From Thermoanaerobaculia bacterium (lineage in GTDB: Bacteria; Acidobacteriota; Thermoanaerobaculia; Multivoradales; JAHEKO01): a DNA stretch of 64,000 bases. Positions 47,691 to 56,118 of this stretch are shown here, one piece after another. The number at the start of each line of letters is the position of its first letter. The stretch's first letter is position 1. The stretch spans positions 62,001 to 126,000 of the forward strand of contig CAMYOG010000053.1 of NCBI GenBank assembly GCA_947259925.1, in the 5' to 3' direction. A program made the position numbers and the translations under genes. The notes beneath the pieces are model-generated. The model did no database searches, had not been told where the DNA came from, and was given only the letters and a program-made list of their open reading frames with translations.

Positions 47691-49046
47691 TCAGGAATCC
47701 CGGCGGCGCGTTCGCTCGCGCAGCCGCTCGAATCGCTCGAGTCGCTCAGCCAGCTCCACCTCGAAGCCGTGCTCGCCGGGCCGGTAGAAGCGCTCCCCCT
47801 GAAGCGACTCGGGCAGACAGTCGAGCCCCCCCACCCCGGTGTCCGTGTCGTGGGCGTAGACGTAGTCGCGACCGTAGCCGAGGTCTTTCATCAGGCGGGT
47901 CGGCGCGTTGCGGATCGACATCGGCACCGGGTCGGCCGGCCGCTCCTCGACCGTGCGCCGGGCCGAGCCGTACGCCCGGTAGACCGAGTTGCTCTTCGGA
48001 GCGAGTGCCAGATAGATCGCCACCTGGGCGAGCGCCAGCTCACCCTCGGGGCTCCCCAACCGATGGTAGGCGTCCCAGCCGGCGAGCGCCTGGGGCAACG
48101 CCCGGGGGTCCGCCAGCCCCACGTCCTCGCTCGCGAACCGGACCATCCGGCGCGCCAGGTAGAGCGGGTCCTCTCCGGCCGCGAGCATGCGAGCGAGCCA
48201 GTAGATCGCGGCGTCGGGATCACTCTCGCGCAGTGACTTGTGCAGGGCCGAGATCAGGTTGAAATGCTCTTCGCCCGACTTGTCGTAGCGCAGCACCTTG
48301 GTCTGGACGACCCGTTGGAGCGTCTCCTCGTCGAGCTCGCGGGCGCCGGAGGTGCGAGCGTCCTCGACCGCGAGCTCCAGCAGGTTGAGAGCTCGGCGCG
48401 CATCTCCCGAGGCGAGCTGAGCGAGCGCCTCGAGCGCGCCGTCGGTAACCTCGATCGCCGCGTCTCCCAGGCCGCGTTCGCGGTCCGCGAGCGCACGGCG
48501 CATCAGCGTGATCAGCTCCTCCGGCGCCAGCTGGGCGAGGACCACCACTCGGCAGCGCGAGAGCAGCGCGGCGTTCAACTCGAACGACGGGTTCTCGGTC
48601 GTCGCCCCGACCAGCACGATGTCACCGCGCTCGACGTAGGGCAGGAAGGCGTCCTGCTGTGCCCGGTTGAAGCGGTGGATCTCATCGACGAAGAGCAGGG
48701 TGCCGCGCCCTTGCGCTTTGCGTAGGCGGGCGGCGTCGTCCATGACCCGCCGAACTTCCTTGATACCGGAGATCACCGCGCTGAACGGCTGGAAGTGCGA
48801 AGCGGTGCCGCGCGCGACGATCCGCGCGAGCGTCGTCTTGCCCGAGCCCGGCGGTCCCCAGAAGATCAGCGACGGAACGCGGTCCTCTTCGATGGCGCGC
48901 CGCAAGAATCCGTTCGGCCCGACCACCTCGGGCTGGCCGACCACCTCATCGAGGCTCCGCGGCCTCATCCGGTCGGCGAGCGGCGAGCCGGCCTCGGGTG
49001 CGTCCGGCTCGGGGCGGTCGAGCGGCTGGTCGAAGAGCGAGCCCAT
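47691..49046 (-). CDS. rarA: Replication-associated recombination AAA+ ATPase
   Basis: 451 residues. RMRPRSLDEVVGQPEVVGP, Walker A GPPGSGKTT (64-72), Walker B LLFVDEIHRF (DE 121-122), sensor GATTENPSFELNAALLSRC, and the C-terminal RarA/MgsA domain (HFNLISALHKSLRESDPDAAIYWLARM). Acts at stalled replication forks, loading or removing factors on DNA. Follows the NAD-type IDH gene by 6 bases. Confidence 0.97.
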   Translation of the reverse strand: MGSLFDQPLDRPEPDAPEAGSPLADRMRPRSLDEVVGQPEVVGPNGFLRRAIEEDRVPSLIFWGPPGSGKTTLARIVARGTASHFQPFSAVISGIKEVRRVMDDAARLRKAQGRGTLLFVDEIHRFNRAQQDAFLPYVERGDIVLVGATTENPSFELNAALLSRCRVVVLAQLAPEELITLMRRALADRERGLGDAAIEVTDGALEALAQLASGDARRALNLLELAVEDARTSGARELDEETLQRVVQTKVLRYDKSGEEHFNLISALHKSLRESDPDAAIYWLARMLAAGEDPLYLARRMVRFASEDVGLADPRALPQALAGWDAYHRLGSPEGELALAQVAIYLALAPKSNSVYRAYGSARRTVEERPADPVPMSIRNAPTRLMKDLGYGRDYVYAHDTDTGVGGLDCLPESLQGERFYRPGEHGFEVELAERLERFERLRERTRRRDS

Positions 49047-49052
49047 CTCGGC

Positions 49053-50063
49053 CTAGCTCCCCGCCTCGATTCTCCTGACCACCGCCTCGGCGAACTCGGT
49101 CGTCGACGCCTCGCCGCCGACGTCCCGAGTGCGCTCGCTCGGCTCCGCCAGGGTCGCCTGAAGCGCCGCGTGCACGCGGCTGGCCTCGTCCTGGAGACCC
49201 AGATGCTGCAGCATCAGCACACCGCTGCGAATCAGCGCGGTCGGGTTCGCCAGGTTCTGACCGGCGATGTCGGGAGCGCTGCCGTGGACGGCTTCGAAGA
49301 CCGCCATCTCCTCGCCGATGTTGGCGCCCGGCACCACTCCCAGACCACCGACCAGGCCGGCGCACAGGTCGGACAGGATGTCGCCGTAGAGGTTCGGCAA
49401 GACCAGCACATCGTAGCGCTCGGGGTGGACCACCAGCTGCATCGCCATGTTGTCGACGATCCGGTCGTCCGCCTCGAGCTCGGGATACTCCTCGGCGACC
49501 TTGCGAAAACACTCCAGGAAGAGGCCGTCCGCCATCTTCATGATGTTGGCCTTGTGGACGGCGGTGACCCGCTCGCGTCCCTGGCGCCGCGCGTAGTCGA
49601 ACGCGAATCGGGCGATGCGGGTCGAGGCGCGCTCGGTGATGATCTTCAGACTCTCGACCACGCCGTCGACCACCTGGTGCTCGAGGCCGCTGTAGAGACC
49701 TTCGGTGTTCTCTCGCACCACGACCAAGTCGATGTTCTCGAAGCGCGCCGGCAGCTTCGGCACCGTCACCACCGGCCGCAGATTGGCGAACAGATCGAGC
49801 GCCTTGCGGAGCTGTACGTTGACCGAGCGAAAGCCTTTCCCGACCGGGGTCGTGACCGGACCCTTGAGCGCGACGCGGTTCGATCGAATCGAGCTCAGGA
49901 GCTCCTCGGGCAGTGGGCTCCCGGTCGTTTCGAACGCCTCCGTGCCCGCGATGTGCTCCTCCCACTCGAGCCGCGCTCCCGAGGCCTCGAGCACGCTCAC
50001 GGTCGCACCGGTGACCTCGGGGCCGATGCCGTCACCGGGGATCAGGGTTATCTTCGTCGCCAT
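49053..50063 (-). CDS. NAD-type isocitrate/isopropylmalate dehydrogenase family protein
   Basis: 336 residues from ATG 50063, with GGAGG five bases upstream; a GTG four codons earlier is less likely. [66 protein letters not shown] and [23 protein letters not shown] show the beta-decarboxylating dehydrogenase fold. The [18 protein letters not shown] block and short length point to NAD-dependent isocitrate dehydrogenase rather than LeuB; no other leu genes are near. A second enzyme in addition to icd at 17.5 kb. Confidence 0.87.
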   Translation of the reverse strand: MATKITLIPGDGIGPEVTGATVSVLEASGARLEWEEHIAGTEAFETTGSPLPEELLSSIRSNRVALKGPVTTPVGKGFRSVNVQLRKALDLFANLRPVVTVPKLPARFENIDLVVVRENTEGLYSGLEHQVVDGVVESLKIITERASTRIARFAFDYARRQGRERVTAVHKANIMKMADGLFLECFRKVAEEYPELEADDRIVDNMAMQLVVHPERYDVLVLPNLYGDILSDLCAGLVGGLGVVPGANIGEEMAVFEAVHGSAPDIAGQNLANPTALIRSGVLMLQHLGLQDEASRVHAALQATLAEPSERTRDVGGEASTTEFAEAVVRRIEAGS

Positions 50064-50077
50064 TCCATCCTCCACGG

Positions 50078-51130
50078 CTAGAGCCTGGCGCGTTCGACCA
50101 GGCCCTCACCGACGAAGATGTCGCCGAGCCTCCGAACCGCGGCTCCCTTGTCGAAATCGAAGCAGAGATCCTCATAGTCGAGCCGTCCCTCGACCCCCAG
50201 ATCCTGGTACGTCAGCACCCAGCGCTCGCCGACCCGTATCAGGTCCCCGGCCGCCTCCCACGGCACCTCGCCGGTCAGCTCGACCGCCTCCCACGCCAGC
50301 TCGTCGGGAACGGCGCCGGCGCCGTTGATCGCGTCGTGGATCACCGCCAGCCGGGAAAAGGCCAGCCCCTCGCGCCGCCACTCCGCCACCGCCTCGCTCG
50401 CCGGGGCGGTCGCGCTCTCGCCCAGCTCGAGCTGGGGCAGCCCGAACACCGCCGACGGCGGGCCGAGGGTGCCGCCGAGCTGTGAGAAGACGGTCGGGAA
50501 GTGCTCCAGGTTCGCTTGGAGCTCGGCGCCGGTCCACGACTGGAGCCGCTGGCGCGGCCGGATCTGACTCTCGGGGCCGAAGAGCTCGATCCGGACGTTG
50601 AAGCGTCGGGTTCCGAACGGCAGGTGCTTCACCCCCCTCGGTAGAGTCACGCCGGCGCTGGTAGCGCCCCACTTCCCCGACACCGACCAGGTCCGCGGCC
50701 AGTCGGGGAGGAAGAACTCACGGAACTCGAGGGTCGCCAGCTCCTCGGGTGAATCCACCTCGAGATAGGGCTTCGCGGCTTCGACGCTGAACCAGAGCAC
50801 CCGCACCTCGGTGTCGCCCCTCCAGACCCGCAGCTGCTCGGGCTCGACTTCACCGCTGGGCAGCACCAGACTCGACGCCTCGGTGTAGTAGACCTTCTCA
50901 CCCTGCCAGGTGTCGGCCTCGAGCACGGCGTGGAGGACGAAGTCGCCACCCGCGTCGACCTTGACCCCGCCGACCCGGGCGCCGCCCGTGCCGGGCGCCT
51001 CGATCGCGACCCAGGCTCGCTGGGGCGTCGGCGCCAGCTCCTCGCGCGCCCGCCCGAACAGCATCAGCGCCACGACGCCGATCAGGATCGCCAAAGCGAT
51101 CAGCCAGAATCTTCTGGTCTCGGGCTCCAC
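50078..51130 (-). CDS. Membrane-anchored protein, unknown
   Basis: 350 residues with one N-terminal helix (FWLIALAILIGVVALMLFG) and a soluble, likely periplasmic body rich in beta strands (AWVAIEAPGTGGARVGGVKVDAG, DFVLHAVLEADTWQGEKVYYT, RFNVRIELFGPESQIRP). The C-terminal third is helical and acidic. I recognise no family or catalytic motif. It sits between the TPR gene and the IDH gene, within 15 bases of each, in the long run downstream of ffh. Confidence 0.65.
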   Translation of the reverse strand: MEPETRRFWLIALAILIGVVALMLFGRAREELAPTPQRAWVAIEAPGTGGARVGGVKVDAGGDFVLHAVLEADTWQGEKVYYTEASSLVLPSGEVEPEQLRVWRGDTEVRVLWFSVEAAKPYLEVDSPEELATLEFREFFLPDWPRTWSVSGKWGATSAGVTLPRGVKHLPFGTRRFNVRIELFGPESQIRPRQRLQSWTGAELQANLEHFPTVFSQLGGTLGPPSAVFGLPQLELGESATAPASEAVAEWRREGLAFSRLAVIHDAINGAGAVPDELAWEAVELTGEVPWEAAGDLIRVGERWVLTYQDLGVEGRLDYEDLCFDFDKGAAVRRLGDIFVGEGLVERARL

Positions 51131-51142
51131 GGAGACTGGATC

Positions 51143-53197
51143 TCAGTCGTCGCGCAGCTCTTCGAGCTTGGCCACTACGTCCCGGAAGTTGGAGTTGGCA
51201 CCGTAGATCTCGGTGAAGGCGTCCCGGGCGGCGTCTCGATCACCGCTCGTCAGGTGGAGATTGCCCATCTCGTAGAGTAGCCCCCAGGTCTCCTCCTCGG
51301 TGATGAAAGGCGAGTCGAGACCCTTGCGATACCACTTGATCGCCAGGTCAGCGAAGTCCTTCTCCTGGAAGCTCTGGCCGAGCAGCGAGCAGCACTCGAC
51401 GAGATAGCGCGGGTCCTTCGCCGCCAGCTGGAACTCGCCGATCGCTTCGTCGACCAGACCCATCTCGCGGTACGCGACCCCGAGGCTGTAGTGCGTGTCG
51501 TAGGCCTCGGGCGAGAGCACCTCGGCCATCCCGCGCTTGAACCCCTCGACGATCTCCTCGATCGTCTGGCCTTCGATGTCGCCTTCCGTCTCGGCTATCT
51601 CCTCCTCCATCCCCTCGAGCTCCTGGGCGAGCTCGGCACCGAGGTCGAAGAAATCGCCCTCTCCGGCGGCTTCGGCGCCGGCCGCGACCGGCGCCTCGGC
51701 CGGTGGGGCCTCCTCGGACACCGGTTCCTCCACCTCCCGCTCCTCGGGGCCGATCGTGTCGACGGCGGTCTCCGCCGGCTCCACCACCACCTCGGCGTCC
51801 GGAGTCTCCTCGGCCGGCTCCGACGTCTCGACGGTCTCGGGCGCGTCGACGAACAACTCGGCGGGCACCTCCACCGAGGGTGGGGGGGGTGGCATGATCC
51901 TGGTGCCCTCGAAACGGTACCCGCGCTGCTTGAGGTCGCTAGCGATCTCGCGCCAGGCGACGGCGTTTCCCGACTCGAGGGCGGCCGCGGCCGCTTGTCC
52001 GGCCAGCTGGACGACCTCGGCCTCTCGTTGCGCGTCGGCCTCGATCGCGATCAGCCGGCGGAAGGCGCCGAGATGACCGGGCTCCATACCGAGGACACGA
52101 TGGAGCCGCTCGCTCGCCTTCTCTCCCAGGCCGTAGCTGGCCAGAGCGTCCGCCTCGATCAGGATCTCGTCGACGTCCGGCTCCGGCGGAGCCTCGACCG
52201 GCGGCGGCTCGGGCTCTGGTTCGGCGGCCTCCGCCATCGCCCCCTCGAAGGCGTCGAGCTCGATCTCGAACTCGACGTCGGACTCGGTCGCCACCGGCTC
52301 GGGCTCGGCTTCCGGCGCCGCCGCCAGCTCCTCGAGAGCGGCGATCTCCTCCTCACCGATCTCTTCAGCAGGGGCCTCGACGGCCTCAGCCGCGTCCTCG
52401 ACGACCTCGACCGCCTCGGCCTCTGCCTCGGCCTCTTCCGCGGTCGCCGCTTCGGCGGGGAGACTGACGCTCTCCAGCAGCTCACGCGCCTGCGCCGCCT
52501 CGGGATTGCGTGCGATCGCCGCTTCGACAAAGCGCTCGACGATGCTCGACTCCCGCGCCGACTGCAGCTCCAGGACCGTTTGCATGACGAACTCGAGGTT
52601 GTCCGGATCGGCCTCGATCGCGCGCTGGAGAACGAAGAGGCCGGAGTCCGACTCGCCGGCGTCGAACAGGCTGCTCGCGGCCTCGCGATACTCCTCGACC
52701 GCTTCGCCGGCCCGGTCCGCTGAGGTCAGCAGGTCGCCCAACCGGATCCGCATCTCCGGATCGGAGAGATCGAGCTCGACCAGCTTCTCGTAGACCGCGA
52801 CCACCGCGGCGATGTCTTCGGCCTTCTCGTAGTAGTCGGCGACGACCTGGTACTGGGCCTTGGCCTCGTTGGTCAGCCCCTGATGCCGGTAGAGCTCGGC
52901 CAGGCTGTCGTAGATCGGCATCCGGGTCGGATCGAGGCGGAGGATCTTCTTGTAGATGGCGATCGCCTTGACGAAGAAGCCTTCATTGGTGAACCGCTCG
53001 GCGGCCTTGGAGAAGAGGTCGACGGCCTCGTCCACGCGGCTCAGGCGTGCGTACAGATCACCGACGCGATTGAGCGTCCTCGTGTCGTCCGGCGTCTCCT
53101 CGAGGACCTTCTTGAGCTCGTCGATCGCAGCCTCGAGCCGGCCGCGCTGTACCAGCTTCTCGGCCTTCTTCAGAATCCGTTCGCGACGAGTAGCCAC
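51143..53197 (-). CDS. Large TPR protein with acidic Ala/Glu-rich linkers
   Basis: 684 residues. TPRs fill about 1-230 (AIDELKKVLEETPDDTRTLNRVGDLYARL, AIAIYKKILRLDPTRMPIYDSLAELYRHQ) and about 560-680 (YDTHYSLGVAYREMGLVDEAIGEFQLA). Between them are two long Ala/Glu/Pro/Val stretches, probably disordered, with a conserved-looking block near 345-430 (ILIEADALASYGLGEKASERLHRVL). No signal peptide: cytoplasmic. Architecture resembles FimV/FrzF-like scaffold proteins of gliding or pilus systems; that is inference. Lies 10 bases after rnhB. Confidence 0.75.
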   Translation of the reverse strand: MATRRERILKKAEKLVQRGRLEAAIDELKKVLEETPDDTRTLNRVGDLYARLSRVDEAVDLFSKAAERFTNEGFFVKAIAIYKKILRLDPTRMPIYDSLAELYRHQGLTNEAKAQYQVVADYYEKAEDIAAVVAVYEKLVELDLSDPEMRIRLGDLLTSADRAGEAVEEYREAASSLFDAGESDSGLFVLQRAIEADPDNLEFVMQTVLELQSARESSIVERFVEAAIARNPEAAQARELLESVSLPAEAATAEEAEAEAEAVEVVEDAAEAVEAPAEEIGEEEIAALEELAAAPEAEPEPVATESDVEFEIELDAFEGAMAEAAEPEPEPPPVEAPPEPDVDEILIEADALASYGLGEKASERLHRVLGMEPGHLGAFRRLIAIEADAQREAEVVQLAGQAAAAALESGNAVAWREIASDLKQRGYRFEGTRIMPPPPPSVEVPAELFVDAPETVETSEPAEETPDAEVVVEPAETAVDTIGPEEREVEEPVSEEAPPAEAPVAAGAEAAGEGDFFDLGAELAQELEGMEEEIAETEGDIEGQTIEEIVEGFKRGMAEVLSPEAYDTHYSLGVAYREMGLVDEAIGEFQLAAKDPRYLVECCSLLGQSFQEKDFADLAIKWYRKGLDSPFITEEETWGLLYEMGNLHLTSGDRDAARDAFTEIYGANSNFRDVVAKLEELRDD

Positions 53198-53207
53198 TTC
53201 CCTACCT

Positions 53208-53852
53208 CTACGCCTCGACTCTCGGGAGCACCGACCTGAACGTCAGACGGTGGGATGGACAGGGTCCGATCTCCTGAAGGGCGTCCAGATGCTCCGGCGC
53301 AGCATACCCTTTGTGGCGCGCAAAGCCATAATGCGGGTAGGCCGCGTCGAGGTCGGTCATCAGCCGGTCGCGCTCGACCTTGGCGAGAATCGAGGCACAG
53401 GCGATCGCGTAGCTGAACGAGTCCCCCCGTACGATCGGCACGCACGGGAAGGGCAGATTCTCGAGCGCCACCGCGTCCACGAGCGCGACGTCGGGGACGA
53501 CCTCCAGCCGCAGCAGGGCGTCGACCATCGCCCGCTTGGACGCTTCGAGGATGTTGATCCGGTCGATGACCTCGGGAGCGACCGCCGCCACGCTCCAGGC
53601 GATCGCGCTCTCCCGGATCCACTCGGCCAGCTGACTCCGCGCCTCGGCCGACAGACGCTTGCTGTCGTCTACCCCGGGGACCGTGGTGCGTGGATCGACG
53701 ACCACCGCCGCGGCCACCACCGGTCCCGCCAGACAGCCCCGGCCGACCTCATCGACCCCGGCCTGCCGGGAGTAGCCCAGCTGATACAGCTCCTCCTCGA
53801 TACCGCGCAGCAGCCGCAGCCGGTAGGCCTCCGCCAGGAGCTGTAGCACCAC
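53208..53852 (-). CDS. rnhB: Ribonuclease HII
   Basis: 214 residues. AGVDEVGRGCLAGPVVAAAVV with catalytic D34 and E35, VDDSKRLSAEAR, ALVDAVAL and SILAKVERDRLM. Cuts the RNA strand of RNA-DNA hybrids, including single ribonucleotides in DNA. Directly downstream of rplS, as in many bacteria. Confidence 0.97.
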   Translation of the reverse strand: MVLQLLAEAYRLRLLRGIEEELYQLGYSRQAGVDEVGRGCLAGPVVAAAVVVDPRTTVPGVDDSKRLSAEARSQLAEWIRESAIAWSVAAVAPEVIDRINILEASKRAMVDALLRLEVVPDVALVDAVALENLPFPCVPIVRGDSFSYAIACASILAKVERDRLMTDLDAAYPHYGFARHKGYAAPEHLDALQEIGPCPSHRLTFRSVLPRVEA

Positions 53853-53863
53853 TCAGCGACGAC

Positions 53864-54244
53864 TCAGTTCGCTTTTCGGGCGGACTTCGCTTTCAGACGA
53901 TCCTCGCGCCGCTCTTCGATGCGAGCCGCCTTACCACGCAGTCCTCTCAGGTAGTAGAGCTTGGCCCGCCTCACCCGGCCCCGGCGAACGACCTCGATAC
54001 GATCGATGACCGGTCCGTGGAGGGGAAAGACGCGCTCGACGCCGATGCCGCCGGACATCTTGCGCACGATGAAGCTCTCCCGGGTGCCGCTGCCGCGACG
54101 GGCGATCACGACCCCCTGGAAAATCTGGATGCGCTGCTTGTCCCCCTCGACCACGCGGACGTGCACCTTGACGGTGTCGCCGGCGCGGAACTCGGGAACG
54201 TCGGTGCGCAGATAGGGCTGCTCTAGTTCCGAAAGCTGGTTCAT
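53864..54244 (-). CDS. rplS: 50S ribosomal protein L19
   Basis: 126 residues from ATG 54244 ([20 protein letters not shown]). [35 protein letters not shown] and the [22 protein letters not shown] blocks are diagnostic. Part of the conserved ffh-rpsP-khpA-rimM-trmD-rplS-rnhB cluster. The leader between trmD and this gene holds a hairpin. Confidence 0.97.
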   Translation of the reverse strand: MNQLSELEQPYLRTDVPEFRAGDTVKVHVRVVEGDKQRIQIFQGVVIARRGSGTRESFIVRKMSGGIGVERVFPLHGPVIDRIEVVRRGRVRRAKLYYLRGLRGKAARIEERREDRLKAKSARKAN

Positions 54245-54264
54245 GGAATGTCCTATGTGCCTCA

Positions 54265-54289
54265 CAGGCGGGGAACGCCTGCTTTTTTT
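54265..54289 (+). terminator. Rho-independent terminator-like hairpin on the strand opposite rplS
   Basis: CAGGCG (54265-54270), GGGAA loop, CGCCTG (54276-54281), then C and seven Ts (54283-54289). Correct polarity is plus strand, although all flanking genes are minus. On the minus strand the same hairpin lies in the rplS leader after an A-tract and could act as an L19 leader structure. Confidence 0.5.
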
Positions 54290-54310
54290 GGGACGCCTAT
54301 GGTAGCACGA

Positions 54311-55006
54311 TCAGGGCTTCGAGGTGGGGTCGTCGGGCGCCTGCAGGTCCGGTCTCCGCTCGGCGGTCCGAGTCCGCGACTGCGCGCGCCGCCAGCGCTC
54401 GATCGCCTCGTGGTCGCCCGACAGCAGCACCTCCGGCACCGGCAGCCCCTCGACCTCTCGCGGGCGTGTGTACTGGGGGAAGTCGAGCTCGCCGTTGCGG
54501 AAGCTCTCGCGCCGTACCGAGTCGGCGAGGCCGACCACGCCCGGGACCTGTCGCGAGAGAGCCTCGATCAAGACCATCGCGGCCACCTCGCCGCCGGAGA
54601 GGACGTAGTCGCCGATCGAGATCTCCTCGTCGACGACCAGCTCGCGGACCCGCTCGTCGATCCCTTCGTAGCGCCCGCATAGCAGGACCAGGTCGCCCTC
54701 GCCAGCCAGCGAGCGGACCCGCCGATCGTCGAGGCGGCGTCCCTGTGGGGACAGCAGGATCCGCCGGGGTCGGCGCTCGCCGCAGACTGCGCGAACCGCA
54801 CTCACCCAGGGGGGCGCGGTCATCACCATGCCGCCGCCGCCGCCGTACGGCTCGTCGTCGACCGTCCGGTGCCGATCGCTCGTCCAGTGCCGCAGGTCGT
54901 GGACGTCGATCCGCACTAGGTCGCCGCGGATCGCCCGGCCGATCAGGCTGGTCTCGAGGAACGGCCCGAACAGCTCGGGGAAGATCGTGATCACGTCGAC
55001 GCGCAT
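54311..55006 (-). CDS. trmD: tRNA (guanine-N1-)-methyltransferase
   Basis: 231 residues from ATG 55004-55006. MRVDVITIFPELFGPFLETS, DDEPYGGGGGMVM, the knotted SAM site LLCGRYEGIDERV and ISIGDYVLSGGE are typical. Makes m1G37 in tRNA, preventing frameshifts. Overlaps rimM by 16 bases. Confidence 0.97.
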   Translation of the reverse strand: MRVDVITIFPELFGPFLETSLIGRAIRGDLVRIDVHDLRHWTSDRHRTVDDEPYGGGGGMVMTAPPWVSAVRAVCGERRPRRILLSPQGRRLDDRRVRSLAGEGDLVLLCGRYEGIDERVRELVVDEEISIGDYVLSGGEVAAMVLIEALSRQVPGVVGLADSVRRESFRNGELDFPQYTRPREVEGLPVPEVLLSGDHEAIERWRRAQSRTRTAERRPDLQAPDDPTSKP

Positions 55007-55503
55007 GTGTCGATCAGCCCCTCGGGTAGCTCGAGCTCGATCTTCCTGGCGGCGACGTCGATCGAGCGCAGGAAGGTACGGACAAACGGGACCAGCACGG
55101 TGCGGCTGCCGTCGGAAACCCGGAGCAGCAGGCCGCCTCCGTCTTCGACCACCTCTTCGACCCGGCCGAGCGGGCCCGCACCGTGGTCCGAGCACTCACA
55201 GCCGATCAGCTCGAAGTAGTAGTACTCGCCCTCGGGTGCCGCCGGCGTTCTTGCCCGGCTCACCTCGAACGTCGCGCCGCGCAGCGGCTCGACGGCTTCC
55301 CGACTCTCGAACCCGACCAGGCTCAGTCGCAGGTTCTCGCCGTGGGGAGCGCAGCGCGCGATCTCGACCCGACGCCGCTCGCCGTCCGGAGAGACCAGGT
55401 CGAGCTCGGAGCCCGCCGCGAACCGTTCCTCCACGTCGGTCGAGGGAGCCACGAGCAGCGCCCCTCGAACCCCGTGCGGACGCCGCACCCGCCCGACCTC
55501 CAC
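54991..55503 (-). CDS. rimM: 16S rRNA processing protein RimM
   Basis: 170 residues from GTG 55503 (V-E-V-G-R-V-R-R-P-H-G-V-R-G), the usual start block; a CTG overlapping the khpA stop would add about 13 residues, so the start is uncertain. EYYYFELIGCECSD and the PRC-barrel C-terminus (VPFVRTFLRSIDVAARKIELELPEGL) complete the match. Assists 30S maturation. Confidence 0.88.
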   Translation of the reverse strand: MEVGRVRRPHGVRGALLVAPSTDVEERFAAGSELDLVSPDGERRRVEIARCAPHGENLRLSLVGFESREAVEPLRGATFEVSRARTPAAPEGEYYYFELIGCECSDHGAGPLGRVEEVVEDGGGLLLRVSDGSRTVLVPFVRTFLRSIDVAARKIELELPEGLIDTCAST

Positions 55504-55544
55504 GAACTCGGGGAGGCGGAACTCCGTGCTCTCTTCGATCGGTT

Positions 55545-55784
55545 TCAGTCGAGAATCTCGAGCTCGTACTCGATGTCGTTGCGCGTCTCGCGCGCTCCCA
55601 GCACACACCGCAGGGCACGGGCCGTCCGCCCCTGGCGGCCGATGACCTTGCCGAGGTCCTCTTCAGCCACCGTCAGGTCGAGCTTGGCGCCCACGGAGTC
55701 GCGAAACTCGTCCACGTAGACGTCCTCGGGCCGGTCGACCATCAGCTTGACGAGCTCGGTGAGCTGAGCGCTGACTTCGGACAT
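55545..55784 (-). CDS. khpA: KH-domain RNA-binding protein KhpA
   Basis: 79 residues. KLDLTVAEEDLGKVIGRQGRTARALRCVL has the KH G-x-x-G loop (IGRQG). Small RNA chaperone encoded between rpsP and rimM in many bacteria. Starts 5 bases after the rpsP stop. Confidence 0.95.
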   Translation of the reverse strand: MSEVSAQLTELVKLMVDRPEDVYVDEFRDSVGAKLDLTVAEEDLGKVIGRQGRTARALRCVLGARETRNDIEYELEILD

Positions 55785-55789
55785 CGTGC

Positions 55790-56032
55790 TCAGGCGGTCG
55801 GACGGTGGTGGTCGAGCAGTTTCGCGACCGCCGGCGATACCTTGGCACCGTGCGAGATCCAGTGCTCGGCACGCTCGACGTCGATATGCGCGTCTTTCAC
55901 ATCGCCGTGCGGATCGTAGTGTCCGATCTCTTCGACCGCGTTTGCGGTCGGGACTCGGCGTGAGTCAGAGACCACGATCCGGTAGAACGGTCGGTTGCGA
56001 TTTCCCATACGGCGAAGCCGGATTTTCAGCAT
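55790..56032 (-). CDS. rpsP: 30S ribosomal protein S16
   Basis: 80 residues from ATG 56030-56032, with GGAGAGA upstream. MLKIRLRRMGNRNRPFYRIV and IGHYDP are diagnostic. TGC-TAGAAT at 56108-56113 on the minus strand could serve as its promoter -10. Confidence 0.97.
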   Translation of the reverse strand: MLKIRLRRMGNRNRPFYRIVVSDSRRVPTANAVEEIGHYDPHGDVKDAHIDVERAEHWISHGAKVSPAVAKLLDHHRPTA

Positions 56033-56107
56033 CTCAGTCTCTCCAAACGTGACAACTCGGGCCGACCGGCTCTTGACCAACACGAGGCGGTCCAACCCGA
56101 GGGCTAG

Positions 56108-56113
56108 ATTCTA
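56108..56113 (-). promoter_or_regulatory. Putative -10 element before rpsP
   Basis: Minus-strand TGC-TAGAAT in the 86-base gap between ffh and rpsP; part of the palindrome CTAGATTCTAG (56104-56114). Leader about 70 nt. Confidence 0.35.
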
Positions 56114-56118
56114 GCACG

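Noticed and set aside
56101-56114. CTAGATTCTAG palindrome as an attachment or operator site
   Set aside because: Too short, and it contains a -10-like TAGAAT that explains it more simply.
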